This document shows, piece after piece, positions 8,130 to 16,706 of a DNA stretch of 64,000 nt. Source of the DNA: Chryseobacterium scophthalmum (lineage in GTDB: Bacteria; Bacteroidota; Bacteroidia; Flavobacteriales; Weeksellaceae). A model generated the notes under the pieces. That model was not told the origin of the DNA, made no database searches, and saw only the letters and a program-made list of their open reading frames with translations. The position numbers and the translations under genes were made by a program. The stretch spans positions 1,116,001 through 1,180,000 of the forward strand of contig NZ_FSRQ01000001.1 in NCBI RefSeq assembly GCF_900143185.1, in the 5' to 3' direction. How positions within the stretch are numbered: the stretch's first letter is position 1; the number at the start of each line of letters is the position of its first letter.

Positions 8130-9095
8130 TTAATTTTTATTCAATTTTACTTTTAAGTTTTTGATCATATCTTTCGACATCTCAGAAATTCCGAAATCAT
8201 AAGATAATCCCCAATCTTTTTTAGCAACAGAATCATCAATTGAAGCTGGCCAAGAATCTGCGATCGCCTGTCTGAAATCCGGTTTATAATCGATCTCAAA
8301 TTCAGGAATTTCTTTTTTAATTTCTGATGCCAATTCTGCTGGAGTAAAAGACATTCCACCTAAATTATAAGAAGAACGAACGGTAAGACTTTCTTTTGGA
8401 GCATCCATTAGCTGTAACGTTGCATTGATCGCATCATCCATATACAACATCGGCATTCCTGTATTTTCAGAAATAAAACTTGTATATTTTCCTTCTTCAA
8501 TCGCTTCATAGAAAATTTCAACAGCGTAATCTGTAGTTCCTCCACCTGCAGGAGTTTTCCAAGAAATCAAACCAGGATAACGGATACTTCTTACATCTAC
8601 TCCATATTTATCAAAATAATATTCGCACCATTTTTCTCCCGCCATTTTAGAAATACCGTAAACGGTTGTAGGGTTTAAAACTACATCCTGACCTACATTT
8701 TCTTTTGGAATTCCTTTTCCGAAAACAGCGATAGAACTTGGCCAGAAAATCTTTTTAAGCAAACCTTCTTTTGCAAGCTCACAAAACTGAAGAAGTGGTT
8801 CAAGATTTAATTTCCATGCGAAAATGGGTTGTTTTTCTGATGTTCCAGATAGAAGAGAAGCCAAATGATACACTGTTGTGATTTCGTAATCTTTAATGAC
8901 CTGTCTTACCAATTGCGTGTTGGTAACATCCATTCTTTCGTAATGTCCGGCAGAAGTAAGACCCTTTTGCCATCTGTCAAGACCTGAAGCAACTACATTA
9001 TCAGCGCCATGTATCTCTACCAATCTGTTCGTCAACTCAGTTCCGATTTGCCCTAAAGCCCCTGTAATCAATATTTTTTCCGTATAAGACTCCAT
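8130..9095 (-). CDS. tdh: L-threonine 3-dehydrogenase, SDR type
   Basis: Oxidises L-threonine to 2-amino-3-ketobutyrate with NAD+. The 321-residue extended SDR/epimerase-like protein has a Rossmann GxxGxxG (ITGALGQIGTELTNRL), an active-site Ser-Tyr-Lys pattern (WPSSIAVFG, then TVYGISKMAGE) and the substrate-loop sequence TPAGGGTTDYAVEIFYEA characteristic of the Flavobacterium-type threonine dehydrogenase rather than sugar epimerases. Length is right for the family. It stands alone with its own -7 box (9122-9129) and is divergent from ggt. The ketobutyrate product is normally cleaved by a CoA ligase (kbl), which is not in this window. A general UDP-sugar epimerase is the less likely alternative. 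Confidence 0.87.
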   Translation of the reverse strand: MESYTEKILITGALGQIGTELTNRLVEIHGADNVVASGLDRWQKGLTSAGHYERMDVTNTQLVRQVIKDYEITTVYHLASLLSGTSEKQPIFAWKLNLEPLLQFCELAKEGLLKKIFWPSSIAVFGKGIPKENVGQDVVLNPTTVYGISKMAGEKWCEYYFDKYGVDVRSIRYPGLISWKTPAGGGTTDYAVEIFYEAIEEGKYTSFISENTGMPMLYMDDAINATLQLMDAPKESLTVRSSYNLGGMSFTPAELASEIKKEIPEFEIDYKPDFRQAIADSWPASIDDSVAKKDWGLSYDFGISEMSKDMIKNLKVKLNKN

Positions 9096-9121
9096 TTTAC
9101 TTTTTATTATTATGATAAAAG

Positions 9122-9129
9122 CAAAAATA
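9122..9129 (-). promoter_or_regulatory. -7 box for the threonine dehydrogenase gene
   Basis: On the minus strand TATTTTTG, a perfect TAnnTTTG match, ends 26 bases before the ATG. No TTG element at normal spacing is clear. Confidence 0.5.
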
Positions 9130-9185
9130 GAAATTTTAGACCCTATTTTAAAACAAAATTGTAAATTCGATTACAATTTTTACAA

Positions 9186-10871
9186 ATGAAAAAAATTATT
9201 ATTTCCTGCATTCTGCTTTCTTGCTCGCTTTCAGCACAGTACACTGATATTAATATTGTAAAAGAAGTTAAAGTGAAAAATAAAGGAGTTGTAGTTTCTG
9301 CGCATCCTTTGGCAAGTGAAGCCGGAGCAAAAATTCTTAAAATGGGCGGAAATGCTTATGATGCAGTGGTCGCTACACAATATGCTTTAGCTGTTGTTTA
9401 TCCTCAAGCCGGAAATATTGGCGGTGGCGGATTTTTGGTAGGTGTAAAAAATAACGGAGAAAAATTTACGCTCGATTATCGCGAAACAGCTCCTAAAAAC
9501 GCTTCCAAAAATATGTACCTCAGCAAAAATGGAAAAGCCAATACCGATTTGTCTCAAAACGGAAGATTAGCAGTCGGAATTCCTGGAAGTGTAGCGGGAT
9601 TTTTTGCAACTTTAAAACATTGCGATCTTCCGATGGAAAAACTGATTCAACCTGCTATTGATTTGGCTGAAAAAGGTTTTGCTATTACTGAACAGGAAGC
9701 CAGATTATTAAATTCCCATAAAGAATATTTTCAAAAATATAATAAAAACTCCAATGCATTTGTAAAAAACGAGGTTTGGAAATCAGGTGACATTCTGATA
9801 CAGAAAGAATTGGCAGAAACATTAAAATTAATTCAAAAATCAGGATTAAAAGGATTTTATGAAGGAAAAACTGCCGAACTTCTGGTTTCAGAAATGAAAA
9901 AAGAAAACGGAATCATCACTTTAGAAGACTTGAAAAACTATAAAGTCGCCGAAAGAAAGGCACTCGAATTTGATTATAAAGGAAACAATATTGTTTCGAT
10001 GCCTTTACCTTCAAGCGGCGGAATTCTTTTAGCACAGATGCTAAAGATGTCGGGTTATGAAAATCTAGAAAAATATCAACAAAATTCCACGCAGGCAGTT
10101 CAGATTATGGTGGAAGCCGAAAGAAGAGCTTTTGCCGACAGAGCTGAATATATGGGCGATCCCGATTTTATTCAGGATAAAACAGCCTATTTAATTTCTG
10201 ATGATTATTTGAAAAACAGATGGAAAAGTTTTAGTTTTAGTAAAGCTACGCCAAGTTCGGAAGTAGGAAAAGTCATTAATCAGCCCAAAGAATCTACGGA
10301 AACCACGCATATTTCAGTGATTGATAAAGACGGAAATGCAGCCGCAGTTACCACAACTTTAAATGGTTTGTATGGAAGTAAAGTTGTTGTTTCGGGAGCA
10401 GGTTTTTTCTTGAATAATGAAATGGATGATTTCTCAATAAAACCTGGTGTTCCCAATATGTTTGGTGCAGTTGGAGGCGAAGCAAACGCTATTCAGCCTA
10501 ATAAAAGAATGCTTTCTTCGATGACACCAACCATTATTTTGAAAAAGGGAAAACCGTATATGGTTGTAGGAACTCCGGGCGGAACGACTATTCCAACTTC
10601 TGTTTATCAGTCGATTGTGAATGTGATTGATTTTAAATTGAATACCAATATGACTGTTAATTCTCCGAAATTCCATCATCAATGGCTGCCTGAAACAGTA
10701 TCTTTTGAAAAGAATTTTCCGGAAACAACGATTAAAGATTTAGAAAAATTAGGGTATAAAGCTGAAAGGGTGAATCAATTAGGAAGAACGGAAATGATTG
10801 TCATAGACGATAATGGAAATATTCATGCTGTTGCAGATGGTCGTGGTGATGACTCTGTTGCAGTAGAATAA
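9186..10871 (+). CDS. ggt: Gamma-glutamyltranspeptidase
   Basis: A 561-residue secreted N-terminal-nucleophile hydrolase that cleaves the gamma-glutamyl bond of glutathione. A signal peptide (residues 1-17, ending SLSAQ) sends it to the periplasm. The precursor should autocleave before Thr373 (ETTHISVIDKDGNAAAVTTT), giving large and small subunits. Other family marks are GGNAYDAVVATQYAL, GNIGGGGF, the Arg of LDYRETAP that contacts glutamate, and the oxyanion region RMLSSMTPTIILKKG followed by VVGTPGG. Full length with no missing motif. Transcribed alone, divergent from tdh. Confidence 0.95.
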   Translation: MKKIIISCILLSCSLSAQYTDINIVKEVKVKNKGVVVSAHPLASEAGAKILKMGGNAYDAVVATQYALAVVYPQAGNIGGGGFLVGVKNNGEKFTLDYRETAPKNASKNMYLSKNGKANTDLSQNGRLAVGIPGSVAGFFATLKHCDLPMEKLIQPAIDLAEKGFAITEQEARLLNSHKEYFQKYNKNSNAFVKNEVWKSGDILIQKELAETLKLIQKSGLKGFYEGKTAELLVSEMKKENGIITLEDLKNYKVAERKALEFDYKGNNIVSMPLPSSGGILLAQMLKMSGYENLEKYQQNSTQAVQIMVEAERRAFADRAEYMGDPDFIQDKTAYLISDDYLKNRWKSFSFSKATPSSEVGKVINQPKESTETTHISVIDKDGNAAAVTTTLNGLYGSKVVVSGAGFFLNNEMDDFSIKPGVPNMFGAVGGEANAIQPNKRMLSSMTPTIILKKGKPYMVVGTPGGTTIPTSVYQSIVNVIDFKLNTNMTVNSPKFHHQWLPETVSFEKNFPETTIKDLEKLGYKAERVNQLGRTEMIVIDDNGNIHAVADGRGDDSVAVE

Positions 10872-10879
10872 ATTTTATT

Positions 10880-10942
10880 TGAGGTTCGAGGTTTGAGATT
10901 CGAGATTCGATATTCAAAGTTAAGATTAGAGATTTGGAAAAT
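10880..10942 (+). repeat. TTCGAG word repeat, second patch
   Basis: The gap between ggt and the symporter starts with GAGGTTCGAGGTTTGAGATT and further near-copies of TTCGAGAT, the same vocabulary as 7024-7171. No hairpin with a T-run is obvious. Confidence 0.5.
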
Positions 10943-11057
10943 TAGGTAACAATTTCAACTGAAGCTTTTAAATTTAATTAAACTTTTCACCAAATTAAAT
11001 TAAAGTTTGTTTCAAATTTTCCTATTTTTCGTTCTTAAAAAAGTAAACTCATCTCTT

Positions 11058-12338
11058 TTGAAAGCAAAAAAATTCTACCAGCAACTTTATTTTCAGGTAA
11101 TTGTTGCCATTACTTTAGGAATTCTCTTAGGAAATTTCTACCCCGAATTAGGCGAAAAAATGAAACCTCTAGGTGATGGATTCATTAAATTGGTTAAAAT
11201 GATCATTGCTCCGGTCATTTTCATTACGCTTACTTTAGGAATTGCCCACATGACAGACCTGAAAAAAGTAGGACGAATTGCCATAAAAGCAATGCTCTAT
11301 TTTTTTACATTTTCAACGTTAGCATTGATAATCGGTTTAATTGTAGGAAATATTATTCAACCCGGAGCAGGTTTAAACATTGATCCAGCAAGTTTATCGG
11401 GAGATGTTTCGCAATATCAGCAAAAAGCACATGATACAACGCTCACCGGATTTATCATGAATATTATTCCGGAAACACTATTCAGTCCATTGATTGGAGA
11501 TAATATTCTTCAGGTACTTTTGGTGGCTATTTTAATGGGAATTGCTTTGGTTTTAACGAAAGAAAAAAGCGGGAAAATCACAGAATTTTTACAGGTTTTG
11601 GCTGCTCCTATTTTTAAAATAGTTCATATGCTGATGAAACTAGCGCCGATTGGAGCTTTCGGAGCAATGGCTTTTACGATTGGAAAATATGGTTTAGCTT
11701 CCGTTTTAAATTTAATTTTTCTTGTAGGAACTTTCTACATCACCTCTATCCTATTCGTCGTTTTGGTTTTGGGAGCCGTAGCTTGGTACAATGGTTTTAA
11801 TATTTTTAAACTGATGTATTATCTGAAAGAAGAACTTTTGTTGGTTTTAGGAACAAGTTCATCAGAATCTGCACTTCCCGGAATAATGGAAAAGATGGAA
11901 AAAGCAGGATGTTCCAGAGCGATCGTGGGTTTGGTGGTTCCCACCGGATATTCTTTTAATCTTGACGGAACCAATATTTATATGACTCTCGCCTCATTAT
12001 TCATTGCGCAAGCTTTAAATATTGATCTTTCTATTGAAAAGCAACTGATGCTACTTTTGGTGGCAATGCTGAGTTCGAAAGGAGCTGCAGGAGTTACAGG
12101 AGCTGGCTTCGTAACTTTAGCGGCAACTTTGGCTGTAGTTCCTGAAATTCCGATTGCGGGAATGACTTTGATTTTAGGAATTGATAAATTTATGAGTGAA
12201 TGTCGTGCTTTAACGAATGTCATCGGAAACTCTGTCGCAACCGTAGTGGTAGCCAATTGGGAAAAGCAATTAGATAAAAAACAGCTTCAATATTGCCTGG
12301 AAAACCCTAATGAAATTGAGAAAAAACTGGAAGTTTAA
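11058..12338 (+). CDS. Dicarboxylate/amino acid:cation symporter (DAACS family)
   Basis: A sodium- or proton-coupled transporter of the GltP/DctA fold, about 426 residues, in the inner membrane. The eight helices and two re-entrant loops can be followed: [13 protein letters not shown], the serine-rich tip [11 protein letters not shown], the TM7 signature [40 protein letters not shown], and substrate-binding Asp/Asn in [20 protein letters not shown]. Whether the substrate is glutamate, aspartate or a C4 acid cannot be told. The start is uncertain. I chose the TTG at 11058 (first residues then [14 protein letters not shown], a typical family N-terminus); an upstream TTG at 11007 would add 17 residues overlapping a likely promoter stretch. 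VOC-lipoprotein gene 11 bases downstream. Confidence 0.9.
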   Translation: MKAKKFYQQLYFQVIVAITLGILLGNFYPELGEKMKPLGDGFIKLVKMIIAPVIFITLTLGIAHMTDLKKVGRIAIKAMLYFFTFSTLALIIGLIVGNIIQPGAGLNIDPASLSGDVSQYQQKAHDTTLTGFIMNIIPETLFSPLIGDNILQVLLVAILMGIALVLTKEKSGKITEFLQVLAAPIFKIVHMLMKLAPIGAFGAMAFTIGKYGLASVLNLIFLVGTFYITSILFVVLVLGAVAWYNGFNIFKLMYYLKEELLLVLGTSSSESALPGIMEKMEKAGCSRAIVGLVVPTGYSFNLDGTNIYMTLASLFIAQALNIDLSIEKQLMLLLVAMLSSKGAAGVTGAGFVTLAATLAVVPEIPIAGMTLILGIDKFMSECRALTNVIGNSVATVVVANWEKQLDKKQLQYCLENPNEIEKKLEV

Positions 12339-12349
12339 AGATTGTTTTA

Positions 12350-12820
12350 ATGAAAATTTTCACAAAATTCATAATACTATTTATTGCAGGAATTTGTTTA
12401 GCCTGCAACGAACAAAATAATAACAAAAAGATGAATGGAAATAATCCGATAGTATATTTTGAAATTCCTGTTACCAATATTGAACGGGCGGAAAAATTTT
12501 ACACCCATGTTTTTAATTTTAAATTTGAAAAAGAAATAATTGACGATTATGAAATGATGCTTTTCCCTTTCGAAGAAACCCAAAGCGGAATTTCCGGAGC
12601 TTTGGCAAAAGGAGACGTTTATAAACCAACAAAAGATGGGGTGATTATTTATTTTAAAACCGAAAATATTGATTCTGTATTAAAAAAAGTTTTAGAAAAC
12701 AAGGGGAAAATTCTTTATCCAAAAACCTTAAACGAAAAACATGGTTTTGCGGTTGCCGAATTTGAAGACAGTGAAGGAAACCGAATTGCCCTTCATGAAA
12801 CAATAAGTAATAGGCAATAA
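12350..12820 (+). CDS. Lipoprotein with a glyoxalase/VOC domain
   Basis: 156 residues. The N-terminus is a lipoprotein signal (IILFIAGICLAC, lipid-carrying Cys at residue 19). A single vicinal-oxygen-chelate module follows from about residue 32 (NPIVYFEIPVTNIERAEKFY ... GFAVAEFEDSEGNRIALHE). VOC proteins are usually cytoplasmic. An internal ATG at residue 28 (NGNNPIVY) would give an ordinary cytoplasmic VOC protein, so the envelope location depends on which start is used; the quality of the lipobox favours the longer form. Metal ligands are not obvious. It follows the symporter by 11 bases and is probably co-transcribed. Confidence 0.78.
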   Translation: MKIFTKFIILFIAGICLACNEQNNNKKMNGNNPIVYFEIPVTNIERAEKFYTHVFNFKFEKEIIDDYEMMLFPFEETQSGISGALAKGDVYKPTKDGVIIYFKTENIDSVLKKVLENKGKILYPKTLNEKHGFAVAEFEDSEGNRIALHETISNRQ

Positions 12821-12894
12821 AATTAAGTTTTTTTAATCTATATGATTAAAACCATAAAAAATATAGGTTCTAAGTATTTACTTTGTAATACATT

Positions 12895-12957
12895 ATTATC
12901 GTAATGATAATTTTTTCATCATTTGTGTTTTTAGCCTTCTTCACGGAAGGCTTTTTT
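12895..12957 (+). terminator. Tandem hairpins ending the symporter/VOC transcript
   Basis: A weak A/T hairpin ATTATC/GATAAT (12895-12911) followed by T6, then a strong one: AGCCTTC (12933-12939) pairs with GAAGGCT (12946-12952), followed by TTTTTT. The second is a good rho-independent terminator for the plus strand. Confidence 0.75.
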
Positions 12958-12971
12958 ATTTCACAATGATT

Positions 12972-13823
12972 TTAAATTAAAATATTCAGGCTTGAAGGCT
13001 GAACTTTCACATGAATCGGAGATTTTATTTTGTTGAATTCTCCATCAAGATGCCAGTTTTTGGTATTTACTTTAAACTCTATTTCTGAAACCGGAAGATA
13101 CGTGATGTAATCATCTTCTTTCAGTTTTTTAGTAAACATTCTGAATGCAAAAAGCGGCGAATACGTCAACGGAAATTTTTTCACCAGAACCATATCAACC
13201 AGACCGTCACTTTTACTCGCCATTGGCGCAATGTAAGCGTTGTTACCAAACTGACGGGTGTTGGCAATATTCACCATCAAATACTTCCCATTGTACTGCT
13301 TATAATTTTCATCGAAAAATTTAAGCTTGATTGGTTTATAATTAAAAAAAGTCTTCAAAGAAACTTTGATATAATTTTTGAATCCGCGATTGGTTTTTTC
13401 AAATTCTTTAACCACTTTCCCATCAAAACCAGTTCCTGAAACATTGATCGAAAGTCTGTCGTTCACCGTAAAAGTGTCTATTTTACGAGATTTTTTAGCT
13501 TTTAATTTATCTAATAATTCATCTAAATTTTTGCTGAATTGTGTTTCATTAGAAAAACCATTTCCCGATCCTGCCGGAAAAATAGCTAATACTTTTTCGG
13601 TATTAATGAGTTGTTTCGCGACCGTAGAGATCGTTCCGTCGCCTCCGATGGCAACAAAAAAATCAACCTCATCGAAGTGTGTTTGGATAAAATCATCAGT
13701 TCCCAAAATAGACTCAGAAATATAGTACAGAGGATTTTGCACTTTATTTTTAAGTTCGTTCAGAAATGGCTGGTAATTTTTTTTTGCCGAAAAAGGATTG
13801 ATGATAAAAGCTACTCTTTCCAT
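12972..13823 (-). CDS. Diacylglycerol/sphingosine kinase-like protein
   Basis: A 283-residue member of the DgkB/LCB5 lipid-kinase family that phosphorylates diacylglycerol or related lipids with ATP. Seen: N-terminal FIINPFSAKKN, the nucleotide-binding FFVAIGGDGTISTVAKQLI, the IFPAGSGNGFSNE loop, SINVSGTGFDGKVVKEFE, and MASKSDGLVDMVLVKKFP in the C-terminal domain. No membrane segment. The start is set at the ATG giving MERVAFIINPF. A longer frame to 13862 runs through the terminator of the upstream gene and is rejected. Its lipid substrate is unknown. Confidence 0.88.
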   Translation of the reverse strand: MERVAFIINPFSAKKNYQPFLNELKNKVQNPLYYISESILGTDDFIQTHFDEVDFFVAIGGDGTISTVAKQLINTEKVLAIFPAGSGNGFSNETQFSKNLDELLDKLKAKKSRKIDTFTVNDRLSINVSGTGFDGKVVKEFEKTNRGFKNYIKVSLKTFFNYKPIKLKFFDENYKQYNGKYLMVNIANTRQFGNNAYIAPMASKSDGLVDMVLVKKFPLTYSPLFAFRMFTKKLKEDDYITYLPVSEIEFKVNTKNWHLDGEFNKIKSPIHVKVQPSSLNILI

Positions 13824-13833
13824 TGCCACAAAA

Positions 13834-13863
13834 GTAAAAAATGCTTCCTGATTTGGAAGCATT
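13834..13863 (-). terminator. Rho-independent terminator after the DUF3298 gene
   Basis: On the minus strand AATGCTTCC pairs with GGAAGCATT around a 6-base loop and is followed by a T-run. It ends the upstream gene and fixes the start of the kinase-like gene downstream. Confidence 0.82.
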
Positions 13864-13867
13864 AATA

Positions 13868-14692
13868 TTAGTTAATTTTCATTCTCTTTTTAAATTCCGG
13901 ATTAATTGTTCCGTCGAGCTCTTTCCAAGAGACAGGAATTACAATATCTCCGGCTGCAAAAGCTGCAATTTCGTAAGGACTGTAATGAAAATATAAATTC
14001 TTTTCATCAAAATAAAAATCTTTGTTTGCCGGAATTACATCCACCAAAAGCATATCTGAATTTTTAACCGGACCATCAGAATCGGTGGTTCCGCTCGGAA
14101 GTTTGTCAATATTCTTCATTAAAAGTTCTTCCAGTTTTGCTTTAGGCATTGTGGTAATATCTTTTAAATCTAATTTTTTGTTGTTTTTTAAATCAAAAAC
14201 TCGTGTATCGAAAGAATAATTACCATGCGCTCCGCCTTGATACGAAGTATGTAAATATTCAATCTGAAGAAAATCATCGTTTTGAGAAATCAGTTTCATA
14301 AACGAGCCAGCTTCACAGGTTTGCGGATTCTGAATATCGGAAATCCATTCTTTACTGTCTTCTTTTACTGATGCGTAAAATTCGGTTTTATCTTTATCTA
14401 AAAAATTTTGTAATCCTTGTTTTGAGTAATCAGTAATTCCTGTTTTATCGTAATAAATACTGTCTAAAAGGGCTTTATCTTTTAAAGTTGGGAAAACCAA
14501 TACTTTTGAAGCATAATTTACAGAAAGTTTATCGTTAACCTTCAAAGAATCATTTACTTTAAGAGAATCTATTGTGAATTTTTCAGGACTTTTATTCTCA
14601 GTTTTTGTGTCAACTTTTTCTGATTCTGTCTTTTTACATGCAGACAAAAGGAAAGCTGCCGAGAACAGGATTAGTACAACTTTATTTTTCAT
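13868..14692 (-). CDS. DUF3298 (RsiV-like) lipoprotein
   Basis: A 274-residue envelope lipoprotein: signal with lipobox FLLSAC, Cys19. Residues 40-60 carry a short tandem repeat (DSLKVNDSLKVNDKLSVN), probably a spacer. The remainder matches the DUF4163/DUF3298 pair found in RsiV-type and other secreted proteins, e.g. LQIEYLHTSYQGGAHGNYS and the C-terminal FYFDEKNLYFHYSPYEIAAF ... GDIVIPVSWKEL. The family binds lysozyme in Bacillus RsiV, but here there is no membrane-crossing anti-sigma part, so that role should not be assumed. Transcribed alone, with terminators on both sides. Confidence 0.82.
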   Translation of the reverse strand: MKNKVVLILFSAAFLLSACKKTESEKVDTKTENKSPEKFTIDSLKVNDSLKVNDKLSVNYASKVLVFPTLKDKALLDSIYYDKTGITDYSKQGLQNFLDKDKTEFYASVKEDSKEWISDIQNPQTCEAGSFMKLISQNDDFLQIEYLHTSYQGGAHGNYSFDTRVFDLKNNKKLDLKDITTMPKAKLEELLMKNIDKLPSGTTDSDGPVKNSDMLLVDVIPANKDFYFDEKNLYFHYSPYEIAAFAAGDIVIPVSWKELDGTINPEFKKRMKIN

Positions 14693-14716
14693 AATAATTT
14701 ATTTTTCGACTAGAAT

Positions 14717-14748
14717 GCAAAAACCATTCAAAAAATGAATGGTTTTAA
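14717..14748 (-). terminator. Terminator after the DUF3857 pair
   Basis: AAAACCATTCA (14720-14730) pairs with TGAATGGTTTT (14736-14746); the flanks are A/T-rich on both sides. It lies 21 bases past the stop of the minus-strand gene ending at 14769. Confidence 0.75.
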
Positions 14749-14768
14749 AAATTTGTATAAATAATCGA

Positions 14769-16706
14769 TTATTTTTTAATCAAACTCATTACTTGGCTTT
14801 CAGAATCTGAAATTACTTTCCAGATTTTCTTGAATGCAGGGTAATATTCTTTAGGATAATCTGCACTTGCAATATTATATTCAGAAATCGTTATAATTCT
14901 ATTATCTTTTTTCTCTACTGTGTAAGAATAGCTAATTTCTTTATCTTCAGTAACGATTTTTTTACTTTTTGGTAGATCTGCTACATCATATCCTTCAGGA
15001 ATTTCTATTTCTACAACTTTCGTTTTACTAATTGGCGAAATAAAATCAATCATATATTTTCTTTCATCCTGCTGATCAAAATCATTCCTGGTCTGATGTA
15101 AAAATAAAAGAGGATTCATAATCATTTTTTTTCCTACATTATCAATCATATTGTTTGAGTTAAAACTCATAGTAGACCGAAACTCTCCCCCTTCCAAAAC
15201 TCTAGAGTTGATATTATCAAAACCTACTGAAAAGTTTTCCTTATACTGTTTTTTATACTTATCAGGATTTTCATCAAAATTTTCTTTTGCATTCATAGCC
15301 ATCAACCCTTCATCCTGATCTTGATAAGCACCTGAAATTGTACCATCAGGATTTATTTTTGCTTTAACTGTATGGCTATTCTGGCTTACTTTAATATTAG
15401 TAAGTGAAATAAGTTCTGATTTGTCATCTTTCACCAAAAGCCCATTATCATTCCATACTCGTGATGGTAAAAGATTTGCTTGTGACTGTTTCGACGTTGC
15501 ATCAAAAAGATAAAATGTTTTGTTGATTTCTGCTCCTACAATCACATAGTTAAAATTACCTAGATTCGGAAATGTTAAATTTAAATATCCATTTCTTACT
15601 GTAGAAATAAGAATCGGATATGCTGTAATGTTTGCACTTCTCAGCATTGCTATTAACATCAGATTAAGATCTGCATCATTTCCTGTTTTATTTTTTATAA
15701 GATCTCTGATTCCGTTTTCTGCATAGATACCATTATTCTGGTTCCATGTAAAGGTAGTCTTTACATAATCCAAAATTTTATTGGCTTTAGACATATCATC
15801 TTTATCATCAAGAATTCCTGCAGGAAGTAACTCTTTTACCAGTTTATCTTTTTTATACTGTAAACCAAAATCATCATGATTCCAAAGTTTCTTTCTAATA
15901 TCCTCCCAAGTGGATGTATACATTTTAAGATTATCGCCAAAATAAGTTGAATGAAGTTCTGCTCTAATTTTAGTTCTGTAATTATCGTTATTTTTTACAT
16001 ATTTTTCAGTTTTGAAGCTTTTCAAATTATCATAACCGAATCTATAAGTCTTATGTTGTGAACCATAAATAATATCCTCCTTCATTATTTTATATTTCGG
16101 AGTTAAACTTCCTGTAAAATCTACACTATAAGACATTTGCATCGGCGTATCAAAAACATATTCTGTATAAACTGAAGGAACATCCAATTCGATATAAATC
16201 AGTGGAATTTCATATACAAAAGGAGAAGAAACTTCGTATTGATATTCTAAAATTGATCCGTTTTTTATATTGGGAAAAGCATATTTATTAACTGTAACAT
16301 ATTTATTTTCTTTGGATTTAAATTTTGAACTTTTATCAACTTTAGTTTCAATAATATTATCACCCTCCAAATTATAAACAAGGGCTTTCATATTAGCTAA
16401 AACCTCACGATCTCCAGAGTTGTTATCATAAAGAGAAACCTCTAAATTGTGCCAATCTTCAGATTTATCTTTTTCATAAATTTTCACACGATAAGTATAT
16501 TCTTTTATAAGATTTCCTGTGCTATTATCTATACGATAATGTATAGATCTATACAATAATTCTGCAGGAGCTTTAGGATCAATTTCTGATTTTTCTTTTT
16601 TAAGATCAGCTTTATTAAACTTAGGCATCTTTAGGAACTGTTGATTCTGCGCAAAAAGAGCTGTACTTATACAAAATACAGAAAATAGGGTTATTATATT
16701 TCTCAT
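14769..16706 (-). CDS. DUF3857 protein with a degenerate transglutaminase domain
   Basis: A 645-residue secreted protein: signal peptide 1-19 (FCISTALFAQ), N-terminal DUF3857 beta domain (about 50-240), transglutaminase-like domain (about 290-410) and a C-terminal beta-rich region. Compared with its neighbour at 16707, the catalytic Cys is Ala345 (GNDADLNL) and the His is Tyr387 (FNYVIV); only Asp402 (FDATS) remains. It cannot work as a normal cysteine transglutaminase/protease and may be a binding or scaffold protein. It starts immediately after the upstream stop, so the two paralogues form one transcript. Confidence 0.85.
   Translation of the reverse strand: MRNIITLFSVFCISTALFAQNQQFLKMPKFNKADLKKEKSEIDPKAPAELLYRSIHYRIDNSTGNLIKEYTYRVKIYEKDKSEDWHNLEVSLYDNNSGDREVLANMKALVYNLEGDNIIETKVDKSSKFKSKENKYVTVNKYAFPNIKNGSILEYQYEVSSPFVYEIPLIYIELDVPSVYTEYVFDTPMQMSYSVDFTGSLTPKYKIMKEDIIYGSQHKTYRFGYDNLKSFKTEKYVKNNDNYRTKIRAELHSTYFGDNLKMYTSTWEDIRKKLWNHDDFGLQYKKDKLVKELLPAGILDDKDDMSKANKILDYVKTTFTWNQNNGIYAENGIRDLIKNKTGNDADLNLMLIAMLRSANITAYPILISTVRNGYLNLTFPNLGNFNYVIVGAEINKTFYLFDATSKQSQANLLPSRVWNDNGLLVKDDKSELISLTNIKVSQNSHTVKAKINPDGTISGAYQDQDEGLMAMNAKENFDENPDKYKKQYKENFSVGFDNINSRVLEGGEFRSTMSFNSNNMIDNVGKKMIMNPLLFLHQTRNDFDQQDERKYMIDFISPISKTKVVEIEIPEGYDVADLPKSKKIVTEDKEISYSYTVEKKDNRIITISEYNIASADYPKEYYPAFKKIWKVISDSESQVMSLIKK

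Noticed and set aside
13378..13725. 115-codon plus-strand frame
   Set aside because: Antisense shadow of the lipid-kinase-like gene.
13824..13862. N-terminal extension of the lipid-kinase-like gene
   Set aside because: It runs through the terminator of the upstream gene.
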